Below are positions 42,574 to 54,632 of a stretch of DNA of 64,000 nt, one piece after another (positions within the stretch are counted from its first letter, which is position 1; the number at the start of each line of letters is the position of its first letter). The notes under the pieces were generated by a model. The model ran no database searches. It was not told the DNA's origin and saw nothing but the letters and a program-made list of their open reading frames with translations. This DNA is from Byssochlamys sp. IMV 00236 (taxonomy: Eukaryota; Ascomycota; Eurotiomycetes; Eurotiales; Thermoascaceae): positions 62,001 through 126,000 of the forward strand of contig MSJH02000496.1 in the NCBI GenBank assembly GCA_001931875.2. Direction: 5' to 3'. The translations under genes were made by a program, and so were the position numbers.

Positions 42574-44667
42574 ATGAATCCTCACGGGGTCTCTCATGTG
42601 TCCCCAAGCCAGTTCCTCCCTCATGGACGCAATGCACCTCCTATTGTATACCGCAACCCACCACCCCAGCAGCCAGTGGGTTATCAGCCAGCGCCTGTTC
42701 TGTCTCCCGGATATAGTCCCGCTCAAGAGAGTCTCCGGACGCAGATGGCCAAGCTCAATATAATGAACAACATCAGTTCTACGAACATGAGCTCCACGAA
42801 AACAGAAAAGCCTGCTGAACATGGACAGCCTTCGAAGACATCGCCCTCGCAGGGCAGTGACCCTAACATGCCTTTCTATGAGGGTTGGACCCTATATCGG
42901 GCCGATCCCCAGTCGGAAGATCAAAAGCCTAGCTGGAGGCAGGCTACCAGATCAAAGATGAGTCTTTCGCAGACGGATCTCTCTGACATGGTCCAAAAGC
43001 GGAAGAAGAAGATTCCCTTGGCGGAACAATATCAAGACCTGGGTAAATTCAAACGAGCCCACGTGGATCTTTTGATAAAAGACCGCGAGACAAAGGACGA
43101 CGCCCGTTTCAGCTGGACCTGCGTTTATGTGGATGTCGTCAACAGGCCAGCAAAGGGGAAGGGTGCCCGGCGTGGTGACTACGAAACCATCTCCATGGAC
43201 GTTATCATTGTGCGCAGACTACGGCCTGGTACTCCGAACCGGTCTGTCGAGAGGTCTCCGTCCAGACCTGCCCCCGGCGAAGTGATCTATCTGCAGTCTC
43301 CCCTCCCCTCTCCTCTCCCGATTCAGGACAGATTGCCGGCTCAGCATACCCTGGAGTCAACCACGCAGGCCGTGTTTGGAAATGGACAGCAACACGCACC
43401 CAGCTTCGCCAATGCCGGTCCTTCAGCTGGGCCTCATCAGCCTGCCACGAACCCGGCATATATGATGGGCAGTCAGACTCCAATCAGCTCTCCAGGTGCA
43501 CCTGTATCAATGCTGCCCACACTCCAAGCAGTCAACCATCCTGCTACTCCGCGCATGAATATGGGCGTACCTGGGCCGGGACCTCATCCGCAATTTGGTA
43601 ACCATAACGGAGCACAGCTACCCAATTTTGGAGTGCAGCCACCTCATCCAGGAGGACCACAATTTCATCCAGGAGCGCAGCCGCCTCATATGCAACTACC
43701 ACATCCCGGAGACGCGCCTTCATTCCGCGAGCCTCAAGGCAATAATCATTCTTCCCCGCAGGGCTATTTTGATTATGTGCCCCCTCAGAACCCAGCCGCA
43801 CATCCTCGTACCCCGGTGTCTCCCTCTCCCTTTCCAGATGTTATCAAGAGACAGCCACGGGGCCGATCAAGCGTCTCAGGGCCTAAAGTGCGCAACGCAG
43901 TATCCAAGTCATCCAAGTCCCGCGCTCCACGGGTTGAACTTGACTGGCCTCCAGAGGATAGCAGCGTTGGGGACGATGAGTCTGTTCTCTTTGAACTAGA
44001 CTACGACAGCTCAGCGACTGAAGATTCTTCCGACGGGTTCGAGAAGATCTCAATGCCACGCGGTAGCACCCGCCACGGACAGCATTCTCCCAGACACGAG
44101 CGATATCAGAAGGTCTACCACTCTCACTCGGACCGCTCTCATTCCGCAAAAAGACCTTCTAAGACCGCACATCGAGACGACCAGAGACGGAAAGGTTACA
44201 GGGAGGATGCCGTTGAAATTATTCCAGAGAACAGTCTGCGTGCGCGTCGACGGTCAAGGTCAAGGAGCCGTGCAAGCGCCGGAACCGTCGCTCTTTCTCG
44301 CCCCAGGGTTACATACAGTGACCGGGAGAGTCTCCGCGACTCTGTGCTGCTATCGACCGCTCCTCTTTCATCCATCAAAGCTGAGTTGGCGTACCTTGAG
44401 ATGCTTCGGGACCAGGAGCGACGGCTCCGTGATATGGAACATGTCAGCAGCCGAAGACTCCAGGAGGGAGAGGACCTACTTCGGATGCGCGAGCAGGATC
44501 TCGAGTATCGTGAGAAGGAAGCTGATGACAGGGAGCGGTTTTCCAGTGGCCGTTTCACGCCCCGCCAGCCTTCACCTCGAGGCCATCCTCGCTACCACCA
44601 GCCTTCTGGCTACCAGCACCCACATCCTCATCCTCACCCTCACCCTCACCCTCACCACCTATACTAA
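42574..44667 (+). CDS. Large disordered fungal protein of unknown function
   Basis: Predicted 697-residue single-exon protein. An N-terminal Pro/Gln/Ser-rich part is followed by a compact charged region at about residues 100-215: MPFYEGWTLYRADPQSEDQK, MSLSQTDLSDMVQKRKKKIP and DARFSWTCVYVDVVNRPAKG. This is the only part that looks folded. The middle is Pro/His/Gly-rich (QPPHPGGPQFHPGAQPPHMQ), then acidic (DDESVLFELDYDSSATEDSS) and basic (RARRRSRSRSRA). A coiled coil follows at about 605-665 (IKAELAYLEMLRDQERRLRD). The last residues are a run of His-Pro pairs ending HHLY, encoded by near-perfect CACCCT repeats (about 44619-44655). I recognise the general type from filamentous fungi but know no function. 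Confidence 0.75.
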   Translation: MNPHGVSHVSPSQFLPHGRNAPPIVYRNPPPQQPVGYQPAPVLSPGYSPAQESLRTQMAKLNIMNNISSTNMSSTKTEKPAEHGQPSKTSPSQGSDPNMPFYEGWTLYRADPQSEDQKPSWRQATRSKMSLSQTDLSDMVQKRKKKIPLAEQYQDLGKFKRAHVDLLIKDRETKDDARFSWTCVYVDVVNRPAKGKGARRGDYETISMDVIIVRRLRPGTPNRSVERSPSRPAPGEVIYLQSPLPSPLPIQDRLPAQHTLESTTQAVFGNGQQHAPSFANAGPSAGPHQPATNPAYMMGSQTPISSPGAPVSMLPTLQAVNHPATPRMNMGVPGPGPHPQFGNHNGAQLPNFGVQPPHPGGPQFHPGAQPPHMQLPHPGDAPSFREPQGNNHSSPQGYFDYVPPQNPAAHPRTPVSPSPFPDVIKRQPRGRSSVSGPKVRNAVSKSSKSRAPRVELDWPPEDSSVGDDESVLFELDYDSSATEDSSDGFEKISMPRGSTRHGQHSPRHERYQKVYHSHSDRSHSAKRPSKTAHRDDQRRKGYREDAVEIIPENSLRARRRSRSRSRASAGTVALSRPRVTYSDRESLRDSVLLSTAPLSSIKAELAYLEMLRDQERRLRDMEHVSSRRLQEGEDLLRMREQDLEYREKEADDRERFSSGRFTPRQPSPRGHPRYHQPSGYQHPHPHPHPHPHPHHLY

Positions 44668-45536
44668 TAATGACTAATGTGTTGTTTTCCTTTGTCTGTC
44701 ACATTTTGATTTTCTGCAGATCTGGATTTGGGATACCCAGGGTTTATGTGGGTTTATTGGGACTTTGGGAAGCGTATCGGTCAAAACGGTCAACCCTCTT
44801 CAGATCTCGAGCAGCCTCGTGATTATGTATCAGACGGGCTGTTGTATTCTTTTGTAATATGCTCATCCACTATGCTAATTTGATGATGATTCCATTCTCG
44901 TGCTTGATCTCTGATGTCGCTGGGTAGTGCTTGTAGTGGTAGACTCCAATAGGACTTGTAGAGATGCTCGTAGCAACATCGCTTGCATCCTTTTCCTGAC
45001 GAGGACATTATTATTGCATCTGAAGCATCTGAGTATGGTAGAGCAAATGAAGCTCCACTATGGTGCCACAGGATAATGACAGGATACAACAGGCGTCCAC
45101 GCCCCAGAACGGTTCCACTGCCAGCTGGGGCTCCGTGAGTGGCCATCGCGACAGCGCTGGGAGAAAGGGACGGTTAGACGAAGCGAATGAAATAATAACA
45201 ATAACTGCTCGGGATGTGGGATGAGACAGTGAGGCCAAAGGACCTCGGTGACATCACGGCATCTCCGTCGAACCGACGAAGAGAGAGGCTGATGATCTAT
45301 AATGAATTAAGCAGTTTTGAGGTCTCCCGGTCAAGAAAAGCCCCTCCGTCCGGTTTTCGCCGCCCCCAGCTATTTTTCTGCCGAACCGGACCCATTCATC
45401 ATCATCATCTCCATCATCTATCGTCAGTCTCTCAATCCTCATTCTTTCACAGATACAGCTTCAAAGCTTTGCCCCCAATTGACCTTTCTTCCTTCTTGAC
45501 TTCTTGACTATCTTAAAATTTCACACAACCGTCAAA
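44668..45536. promoter_or_regulatory. Intergenic region with the tpiA promoter
   Basis: About 870 bp. The last 150 bp before the tpiA ATG are pyrimidine-rich on the coding strand, with CATCATCATC and CTTTCTTCCTTCTTG runs, as in strongly expressed fungal glycolytic genes. A TATAATGAATT element lies near 45298. No other gene was seen. Confidence 0.5.
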
Positions 45537-46636
<1,100 letters not shown>

Positions 46637-47074
46637 ATGATTGAAAGATACCCACCGCCTTTTCCGAGTAGTGGAAAACGGAGAGATGCGGGGATGAATG
46701 TCGACATACCTCTTCGCAGTTACCATGGCAATAATGTGATAATGGCGTATGTATAGACGAGAAATTGAAAAATAAATTCCGTTGAAATATCCAACTGTCT
46801 ATGAAATATTGAATATCAATTCATCGATCATGATTAAGCTTTCATAGACTTATTATCCACTATACAACCCGCACTAAATAACAAGGGACCAATGATCATA
46901 AGCACATTTATAAACATTCGTACTCTATTTTATTTGCCGTATCTAAATGGCAATATATCTCAATGTCTGTATTCTAAGAAAGCTAGAGAATAATAATAAT
47001 AATGGAAAGAGGAATTCAGACTGTGATGCGACGCCCTTCCACCTTCGGCTAAGTACTTAGTATCTAGTCCTGCC
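46637..47074. other. Convergent 3' spacer, no gene seen
   Basis: About 440 A/T-rich bp between the 3' ends of tpiA and mdm10. It probably holds both 3' UTRs and poly(A) signals (an AATAAA-like AAATAAATTCC occurs near 46770). Confidence 0.5.
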
Positions 47075-48573
47075 TCACGAAGCATACAAGACCGACACCC
47101 CAACACCCCGCCAATACGACATACCCGGTGCACCACCGCCTGCGCTCTGTCCACCAGCCGAACCCGCAGCATACGATGGCGATGGCGGAGTGGACGGGGA
47201 GATGGAAAACGAACCAGGACCAAGCCCGACTCCAGCACTGACGAGGAGGTCCTTGACGCGGCCTTCCCATAGAATGCGCACGTTCCAGGACTGGTCGACG
47301 CGGATCTTGACCACGGATTCTGTCTCTTCTTCTTGACTATGAGGAGGACTTTGGTCGTCTGGCATTACTGTTGCACCGGAGAGTGTGGGCGACATGACGG
47401 CCACAGGGGGCCCTGGGGGGGGATTTGCTGGAGGACGGGTGATTCCCATCTTGCGACGAGCCCATTCGAGACCATCGTCTTCAGGTGGAGGAGGGACCCG
47501 TCGCGTTCGTCGCCAGAGCTCACAGCCAGCTACCATTTCGCTTTCCCAGCTGTAGACGTTGAAGCCGAAACGAGAGCTGAAGGCCAGGTTGGGAGAGGCG
47601 CGGAGCGAATAGGTGGTGGACAGAGAGCCCGTCAGCGGCGTTAGGGTCAAAGTCAGTGTGTAAGGAAAGGTCGAGATCGGGGATGATGACGATCCTGTGC
47701 CGTCGGTTGCTGCAGGGAGAGTGCTGAATCTCAGACCGGTGGACATGCCCACCAAGGACGATACGGGAGAGTAATAAGCCTCTCCACCGGCAGAGAGAAG
47801 CGATAGGGGGGTCGGCGACGACCCATGCTTCTTCTTCTCTCGCGGATCGGGGCCGAAGTTCCATAGCCCCCTCCAACCGAATAGAGAATTGTCGGTGCTG
47901 AAGAGGTATTCATTGCTGTATTTTCCGGTGTCGTGAGACAGTTGTGCGAGGACAGATGCCTGCGGCGCAGATTTCGACATCGGAGGTCCTCGGGTCGAAC
48001 ATAGCGCGAGAGACAGCTGCGTCGTGGGAGACAGCCGGCGGAGGAACAGCGCATTGAGCGTCGACGGAGGTGGTAGGTGTAGCGTCGCATGGAGCAGAGT
48101 CGCCTTTTTCTGAGCCTCCTCTTCCTTGCTCACTGGTATACTTCCCTCCAGCAAAGCATCCCAACCCCAGTCACGGACCGGCGCAACTGGTGACTGAACC
48201 TGACGGTAGCCCGGAACAAGTTTCCGCAAGGGAATCAGAGCGCTTTTGCTGGGTGTGCCATTGAGAGGGAGAGTGCTGAAAAGATATGACACGGAACCGT
48301 CTATCAACCCAACAGTGCCTAGTGTATATGTCGTTGCGAATTGAGGCGTGGACAGCGATGAGAGATGTACGCGCAAACGCTCAGGGGTGGAGAAGTCTAG
48401 CAGAGCTGTAAATGGAGTATGCGTCAGAATTAGACATGCAGTAAGAGGAAATATACAGATACAAGGCACGACATACACTGTGCAGTAGCCGTCAGCGAAG
48501 AATACGAATTATCGCGATTCCAGTTGGTCGCATCGGCGAAAGCGACTTGGATATAGTCCATGAAATCAAGCAT
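47075..48573 (-). CDS. mdm10: Mdm10, mitochondrial outer-membrane beta-barrel of the ERMES complex
   Basis: Predicted 475-residue outer-membrane barrel that anchors the ER-mitochondria encounter structure (with Mmm1, Mdm12, Mdm34) and assists the SAM assembly machinery. Exons in transcript order are 48573-48477 and 48405-47075, with a 71-nt intron. The N-terminus [18 protein letters not shown] is the conserved family start, followed by [20 protein letters not shown] and [20 protein letters not shown]. Alternating polar/hydrophobic strands run through the rest. The C-terminus [14 protein letters not shown] fits a beta-signal for sorting by the SAM complex. A Pro/Ser-rich insertion ([20 protein letters not shown]) and a Gly/Ser stretch before the last strand are probably loops. 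The gene is divergent with mrt4. Confidence 0.94.
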
Positions 48574-48974
48574 TGTCACCAGGACGTCGGGGACGGCGGA
48601 GATATAACATACGACATGCTCTGGGAAGATAGAATAATGAAACCACTTAAGCAGACGAGGGTTCTTCGCGATACATCCACTCCATCGTTGACCTGATGAT
48701 TGATACTTTGACGTCTCTCCTCTCCGCAAGCTGATTCCCAACTTCGGTTTAGCGCAGTCGGATAAGGCACCGCATCAACATTCCTCCATCCCCGCCCGCC
48801 GTTATCAAAGAGAAAAAAATCACCAAAATTCCATATCGGGCTCAGGCGCACGGTGGATTCCATCGATCTTTCTATCCCGCCATCCGTTTCATTCCTTTCC
48901 TTTCCTTTTCCGTTTCCCAATATTACTTGAACACGGTATATACTTCGGGAGAGTAATCAACAAGATCAAACACA
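48574..48974. promoter_or_regulatory. Shared promoter of mdm10 and mrt4
   Basis: A 401-bp head-to-head spacer. Near the mrt4 side it carries a TTCCTTTCCTTTTCC pyrimidine tract (about 48892-48912), a common feature of strongly expressed fungal genes. No specific operator was recognised. Confidence 0.5.
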
Positions 48975-49862
48975 ATGCCTCTCTCCAAGCGCGCAAAGAT
49001 CGTCCACGAGACCAAGACTGCGAAGAAGTCGCACAAGGAACAGACTCGACGACTGTACGCCAACGTCCAAGAATGCGTCGAGAAATATGATCACCTCTTT
49101 GTCTTCTCCGTCGACAACATGCGCAATACCTACCTGAAGGATGTGCGAACGGAATTTTCTGATAGCCGGTTCGTCTCCCATTGAATTTTCCAATCCAATC
49201 ATGATAAATCCGAATATCGCTTTCCCATAACCTTTTTTTTGTCTCCTTCCTTTACTCTACGAAGGGAAATTCTCCAGAAGAATAGTATGAAGCTAATACG
49301 CAACCTCTCCAGTCTTTTCTTCGGCAAGACCAAAGTCATGGCCGTCGCACTCGGCAACTCTCCCGAAACCGAATGCGCTACGAACCTGCATCTTCTGAAC
49401 CCATACTTCACCGGCGCCGTCGGTCTGCTATTCACTTCCCGCGACCCTGAATCCGTCATTGCGCACTTCGACTCGTTCCGACCCCTCGATTACGCCCGTG
49501 CGGGTACCGTCAGCACGAGATCCTTCACCATCCCCAATGGCCCCGTGTACTCGCGTGCTGGTGAGATTCCCGAATCGCAAGATGAGCCCCTCAGTCACAC
49601 GGTGGAGCCTACGTTGCGGAAATTGGGCGTTCCAACGCGGTTGGTGAAGGGCCGTGTCGTTTTGGAGATGACCGATGGAAATGGCTACCAGGTCTGCAAG
49701 GAGGGAGAGGTCCTCGACTCGAGACAGACGACTTTGTTGAAAATGTTTGGTGTTGCGACTGCTGAGTTCCGCGTCGGAATGAAGGCCTACTGGAGCCGGA
49801 AAACTGGCGAGGTCAAGGTCCTCGAAAAGAAGGAGGGTGAAATGGATGTCGATGGACAGTAA
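48975..49862 (+). CDS. mrt4: Ribosome assembly factor Mrt4
   Basis: Predicted 247-residue nucleolar protein, a P0-like (uL10) placeholder on pre-60S particles that is later exchanged for P0. Exons are 48975-49168 and 49313-49862, with a 144-nt intron using a GTTCGT donor. Exon 1 gives MPLSKRAKIVHETKTAKKSH, a basic start, then FVFSVDNMRNTYLKDVRTEF. Exon 2 gives LFFGKTKVMAVALGNSPETE, NPYFTGAVGLLFTSRD, then a family-typical block FTIPNGPVYSRAGEIPESQD and LGVPTRLVKGRVVLEM. The acidic P-stalk tail of true P0 is absent, as expected for Mrt4. The splice was fixed by reading phase and by the continuity of TEFSDSR with LFFGKTK. Confidence 0.93.
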
Positions 49863-50630
49863 AATCGACGGGCTTGCTGGTCGAGGCTGGTAAATATTGA
49901 TTTTCTTCCTTTTTTTCCGTCTTCTGCAGCATATCTCTGGGAGTAAGGGACTGGCGTTTTCTTTGGTTTTATACTAGATGAGACATAAAAAGTATATGTT
50001 CTCCAGACTCAAAAGAAATGGATACCGCTACTTCTACGTTTGCAGATGAAATATCCTACGCAAATATCTTCAAATTACCTGGCAATAATGAAATTCCCAT
50101 GAACACATAAACGACGATAGAAGCTGCAATTACCATCGTCGCAAAAGATCTTTTGCACAGATTACCTGTGCATGGCTCGTGCCTAACAGCCTTACCTGAT
50201 CTTACCCGCGAACTGAAGGCCCTTTGCTCACAAATCTCATCGACCTAGAATACATTCATACTTACCCCAGCAACAGAAAGAAAATAGGGGCGGCAGTAGA
50301 AGAACAAATACAACAATGAGAAACTGGCAGATAGTCGAGTTATGAGCCGGGAAAGTGGATATGGACCTGGACAACCGTAAATCTCGGGATAAAGGACATC
50401 AGAGAATCAAGGTAAAAAGTCGCGTAGGTGATAAAAATGCTTCTTCCTGGTTCGGGGAAGGGTAGTCCAGAAAGTTTCTCGGCTGTTGTGAGTAATAGGA
50501 CGCCGCGTTCATACTCCCGCTGGAAAATTGCTGGCGCTGCCTTACCCTTGGCGAGCGAAGGGTCAAGACGAGCTCTCGTGATAATGATATACCCACCCAC
50601 AAACCAGACTGAAGTGACATTTGGTGTCTT
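49863..50630. other. Convergent 3' spacer, no gene seen
   Basis: About 770 bp between the 3' ends of mrt4 and the U1-70K gene. A frame at 50340-50600 and others in this stretch carry no recognisable features. Confidence 0.5.
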
Positions 50631-51999
50631 TCAGTACCTGCGTTTCGAACGAGGGTCATCGTATCCATCGTCATCGTGGTGTCTCTTCCGGGAATAGTCG
50701 TCTCGGCCGCCGTACCTGTCACGGTCGCGGTCTCTGTCCCGACGATCGCCGTCACGATCCATATATCTGTCTCGGTCTCGGTCTCGATCCCTATCCCTAT
50801 CGCGATCACGTCTTTCGCGATCCATTAGGCTATGTCCCTCTCGCGGCCTTACCGGTTCCCGGTTGCTACCAGTTGCGCCCCGGGGCTCACGGTCAAATCT
50901 ACCCCCTGCAAAACCACCGCGTCCACCTCCAGGACCTGACGGTGCGTTCGGCGGAGGCTGTCCTCCAAAGCCATTACGGCCACCTTGGTATCCGATGCCA
51001 CCCCTGGGAGGGCCATATCCACGATCGCTGCGATAACCTCCACGAAAGCCCCTACCACCATATCCGCCACGGAAACCACCTCCATAGCCTCCAGGTCCTG
51101 AGGGAGCATTGAATGTGCCAGGTCCCAGTGGGCGAGCTGGCAGTGCCTTCGTGTAACCACGGCCACCAAGTCCACCCCCAAAGCGCCTGGGCTTCCAGCC
51201 TTTCACCGTACGGCCACGTTCAACATCCACCAAAACTCGTCTGTCCTTGATACGAATACCGTCGGTTTCCTTGTAGGCAGCTGTAATGAAATAAGTAGGG
51301 TAGTGTCAGTGGACTCAATCCATTACCTTGACCATTGCTTTTCGGGGGGAGGGGATTAGGGTCAAATAGAGGGTTCCAGGCGGGGGAAATACCCTTCATA
51401 TCCTTCTCACGCTCGTACACGATAAATGCATATCCTCGGTGAGGCTTCTTCGGGTTCGGGTTCTGGTCCCTGACGATACGGATCTGAAGATTGTTAGTGT
51501 CCTCCAGATCAAATAATTCATCATACACTCTGATATCTTACCCTCTCAATGGGACCATAGCGACCGAATTCTCGCTCCAGATCGGATTCCGTCACGTCGT
51601 AACTGAGACGTGCAACAAAGAGAGTCTTGAACGCGTCTCCGCGAACCTGCGGGTCCTTGGTAGGGTCATCTGAAAGCAGTAAGTCAGCATGAATATGTCA
51701 AGAAGATGGTATCGATTCGAAAAGACAGAGTACGTACAATTCTTGACTTCCTCTGTCAAGTAATGCTCCAGCTTCTCTTTCTTTTCCGCCTTCAAGCGTG
51801 CCTTGCGCTGGAGCCAACTCTCCGTAGGATGATAAGGAACCTCCTCATCATATTTCTTCAAATCATCAAGAAACTGCGCCACACCAGAAATAGTACTTTT
51901 CTTAATGTCATCTGGAGCGCGATCCGAGGGAGGGATATAACGGAGAGGTGGGCGCGGCGCGAAGAGCGCGAGGAGGTTGGGAGGGAGCTTGTCCGTCAT
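50631..51999 (-). CDS. snp1: U1 snRNP 70-kDa protein (U1-70K, Snp1)
   Basis: Predicted 376-residue component of the U1 snRNP that binds stem-loop 1 of U1 snRNA and helps define 5' splice sites. Exons in transcript order are 51999-51738, 51669-51542, 51483-51393 and 51280-50631; introns are 68, 58 and 112 nt. The N-terminal segment ([20 protein letters not shown]) is the conserved U1-70K leader that contacts U1-C. The RRM spans about residues 102-185, with RNP2 [10 protein letters not shown] and RNP1 RGYAFIVYE, ending [20 protein letters not shown]. Two tail regions follow: an RGG/GYGG-rich stretch and a long Arg-Asp/Arg-Glu repeat (50650-50830). The RD repeat replaces the RS domain of metazoan homologues in many fungi. 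It shares a promoter with the mL43 gene. Confidence 0.95.
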
Positions 52000-52316
52000 T
52001 GTACGCGCTCACTTGATGACGGTGAGGATGGAAATGAACAGAGGGGATAAACTAGAAAGACATGAGGTGTGGGTTCACTGAACGGCGCCGTCGAGGTTCC
52101 TAGTTTGACCGTGGTTCACTGCAAGCAGGCTGACAAGGGGACGCCCAGAGTTTCTCGTTCCTCCAGCTTTTCGCGTCTGTCAGCCGCGTTAGACGCAGTT
52201 GGCGCCAGCCAATCATAACACGCATCGACTCCCAAAAGTTCCCGACATTCGCAAAAGGCTCGGACAAGTGAACAGCAGCTTGATTGTCGGCGACAACCAG
52301 AAAGCAACAAGCCGCA
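52000..52316. promoter_or_regulatory. Shared promoter of the U1-70K and mL43 genes
   Basis: A 317-bp head-to-head spacer, the shortest divergent promoter in the window. No distinctive motif was recognised. Confidence 0.5.
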
Positions 52317-52864
52317 ATGCCAGTACAAGGGATTCGAACAGTGGCCAAGGCCAGGGTATGGTTTTGTCTTATTTCTGCAACTGCTTCTATGTCATTTTCG
52401 TTCCCAAGCTGACAGGAACTTTTTTCCTTCCAGAACGGCGTTGGCGCCTTCATCCTACAATGCAAACGCCTCGACTTCCACTACTGCGACTGGGCTGGTA
52501 GCTCAAGAGGGATGCTGTATGTTCTCTATCCTTGGTATTTTGTGACGATTTCTCACGCTCTGCGTGTTCTAGGGCCTTCCTCAAGCACTCCCTCCCCTCC
52601 TTTGCAAAGGCCAACCCCCAGATCGAGATCCGAGTCTCCCCACGACCGCACAAACACCCCGTCATCAAGGGCCACTACATCAACGGCAGAGAGAAGGCCA
52701 TTTGCGTCCGAAACCTCGAGCCCGAGCAGATTATGCAGAAGGCCAACCTGCTCAAAGAAGCCAGCGGAGAGAAGCTGAAGAGGACCAAGAAGCCAGTCAC
52801 AAGTTTGAACGAGAGTGTGAGAGGCATCTGGTCTCCTTATCACGGAGATCTCAAGACGGTTTAG
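52317..52864 (+). CDS. mrpl51: Mitochondrial large ribosomal subunit protein mL43 (Mrpl51)
   Basis: Predicted 137-residue mitoribosomal protein with the thioredoxin-like L51/S25/CI-B8 fold. Exons are 52317-52355, 52434-52516 and 52573-52864; introns are 78 and 56 nt. The short N-terminus MPVQGIRTVAKAR is followed by NGVGAFILQCKRLDFHYCDW and GSSRGML, then AFLKHSLPSFAKANPQIEIR and VSPRPHKHPVIKGHYINGRE. The pattern CKRLDFHYCDWAGSSRG is the recognisable family signature. Length and ending (SLNESVRGIWSPYHGDLKTV) fit fungal orthologues. Small exons were fixed by phase and the family alignment I remember. Mitochondrial import is inferred from the family; the basic N-terminus is compatible with it. 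Confidence 0.93.
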
Positions 52865-53406
52865 AGTGTTGGATCCGTCCATCGGCACCTAGGTGCAAAA
52901 TCCTCAGCACATATTTGAGCACCTGTTGGGCTAGAATGCTCTTTCCTCGACTACCCATGTACTTTTCATGAACATGTATATCACCTTTCTGGCGGCGTAA
53001 AGTTATGCTTATCGGATTTTTCTTTTACAACGAAGGTTCTCTTTGGGAAGAAGCATATTATGGAGACATGGATCAACAAAGGAGCTGTTGATACCACCAA
53101 TGGTGCCACTACCGTTCACGAGGGAAATGTAGCAGCAGCGAGAGCACTGCTGCAGTGTGCTTGATATAATATTGAAATGCACAGTCATATCATGTCCAAA
53201 ATTAGAAGACTGTGAAACAACCGGCACAGGAAGATGGCCAGGCATATCGCAAATATGCGGGGTATCAGAAAAGCAGCGCATGACCATCCGTCCAGCCATC
53301 CAAACGACACCCGCGATATACCAAGAAACGCCGACGCCATGCTAAAAGAATAAGAAAGAAAAGGTCCCTTAATGCGCATTTCCGGACCAGACAGGTCCTT
53401 CGACCC
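52865..53406. other. Convergent 3' spacer, no gene seen
   Basis: About 540 bp between two 3' ends. Short frames only; probably both 3' UTRs. Confidence 0.5.
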
Positions 53407-54632
53407 TCACATGTAGATTTGGAACATAGCCTTGGACGCGCTAACGGGCTTGCCGCAGTCCTCGACCTGGCATTTCGAAAATGGTTTCGTCTTTGTATGG
53501 GACGATTGCAGAGCCTTCTTAGATTTAGATAACGACCGATATTTGGCGCATGTACCGCAGTAAACCTGGCGAGAGTTAGGAGTTATTAGGGAGGAAATCA
53601 CGGATGGGCTCAAACGAACATGTCCACAGGGCTTTGCCACCCAAATCTGTTGTTTGGTCTCGTCACCAGTGCCCAGCTCATCACCACAGTTGGGGCAGAC
53701 CACCATTTCGTCCTCTTGTGCCGACCTCGTGAAACCTTCTGGAGGCGGAGTAGGAGGCTTGTAAGAAGACACTGGTTGCGACGGATTTTCCACCGTAAAC
53801 CCTGCTAGATGATAGTCCATACCCAGTGGAACATCCACATCTAGATCCACTGTAAGATCGATTCCTTCATTTGGTGCATCTCCTATCCAGAATGTCTCAA
53901 CTCCGTGCGGTACCGGCCGAGCTAGATTCCGTGCTCGTAGCGCAACCTCATGACGAAAGGCTTCCTCTCGAGACAGTGCGTTAAATGACGGTAATCGAGA
54001 TGATCGTAATCGCATGATATCGAAAAGATTCGAACGGCCCATGAAACCCGAGCTGGCTCTAGGTGGCGGTTGCGGCCGCACTGTAGCTCTCACAAACTGC
54101 ACCTCAGGGCTACTCGGAGGATCTCCTTGGGGAGAAGGTTCAGTCTCTTCCTCCAGATCTACGACATCTGCCATGATATTCCTCCCGAAACGAGGAGGCC
54201 TGGAGCTTCCCCCTGGTCGTGCAGGGCCTTGGTGGCGAGACCGCCGAGAAGGGGGTGAATCGGGCTCATTCGTCAAATCTATCACATCTTCCGTTGGCTG
54301 AGGGCTCGACATGACCGGCCGCCGATAGTCGAGACCATCCCCTGGATATCTCATCTGTGGCAATGGGGGAAGGGTGAGGCGGGAAGTTGGACGGTGAGGG
54401 GTCGAAGAGGATGCTTCGCCATGACGGTCCCGGGGAGTCTCGCTTCGTCGACCATGAGATTCGGACATCTCACGATGAGTTCGCTACAAGAGAAAGCAAG
54501 GTCAGCACTATAGGATCGATCGAGTGAGTTACCAGTGAGCAGCGGCATCTTCCACCCCGCCCGACCCTAGATTGCTTCTCGTACCTTTCTTGACCTGGCG
54601 GCCAAAAACTGGACGCCGGGATCGTCGTTCAT
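53407..54632 (-). CDS. SIM-rich RING-like protein, probable SUMO-targeted ubiquitin ligase component
   Basis: Predicted 356-residue protein. Exons in transcript order are 54632-54585, 54483-53620 and 53565-53407; introns are 101 and 54 nt. The true start MNDDPGVQFLAARSRK lies in a small first exon; the ATG at 54468 is internal. Three hydrophobic-acidic cores resembling SUMO-interacting motifs are visible: VIDLT (83-87), VVDLEEE (from 123) and GIDLTVDLD (from 223). A RING-like cluster closes the protein: CPNCGDEL (279/282), AKPCGH (302/304), then VYCGTC across the intron, then FSKCQVEDCGKPVSASKAMF. The SIM-plus-RING layout recalls Slx5/Rfp-type subunits that target sumoylated nuclear proteins for ubiquitination. 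Similar fungal proteins have been called cell cycle control proteins, as far as I remember. Ligase activity is inferred. Confidence 0.75.

Noticed and set aside
47333..48264. Plus-strand frames opposite mdm10
   Set aside because: They are antisense shadows of a GC-rich coding region without domain support.
49239..49312. Extra middle exon in mrt4
   Set aside because: An open frame runs from 49239 into the real exon 2, but joining TEFSDSR directly to LFFGKTK fits the family and phase better.
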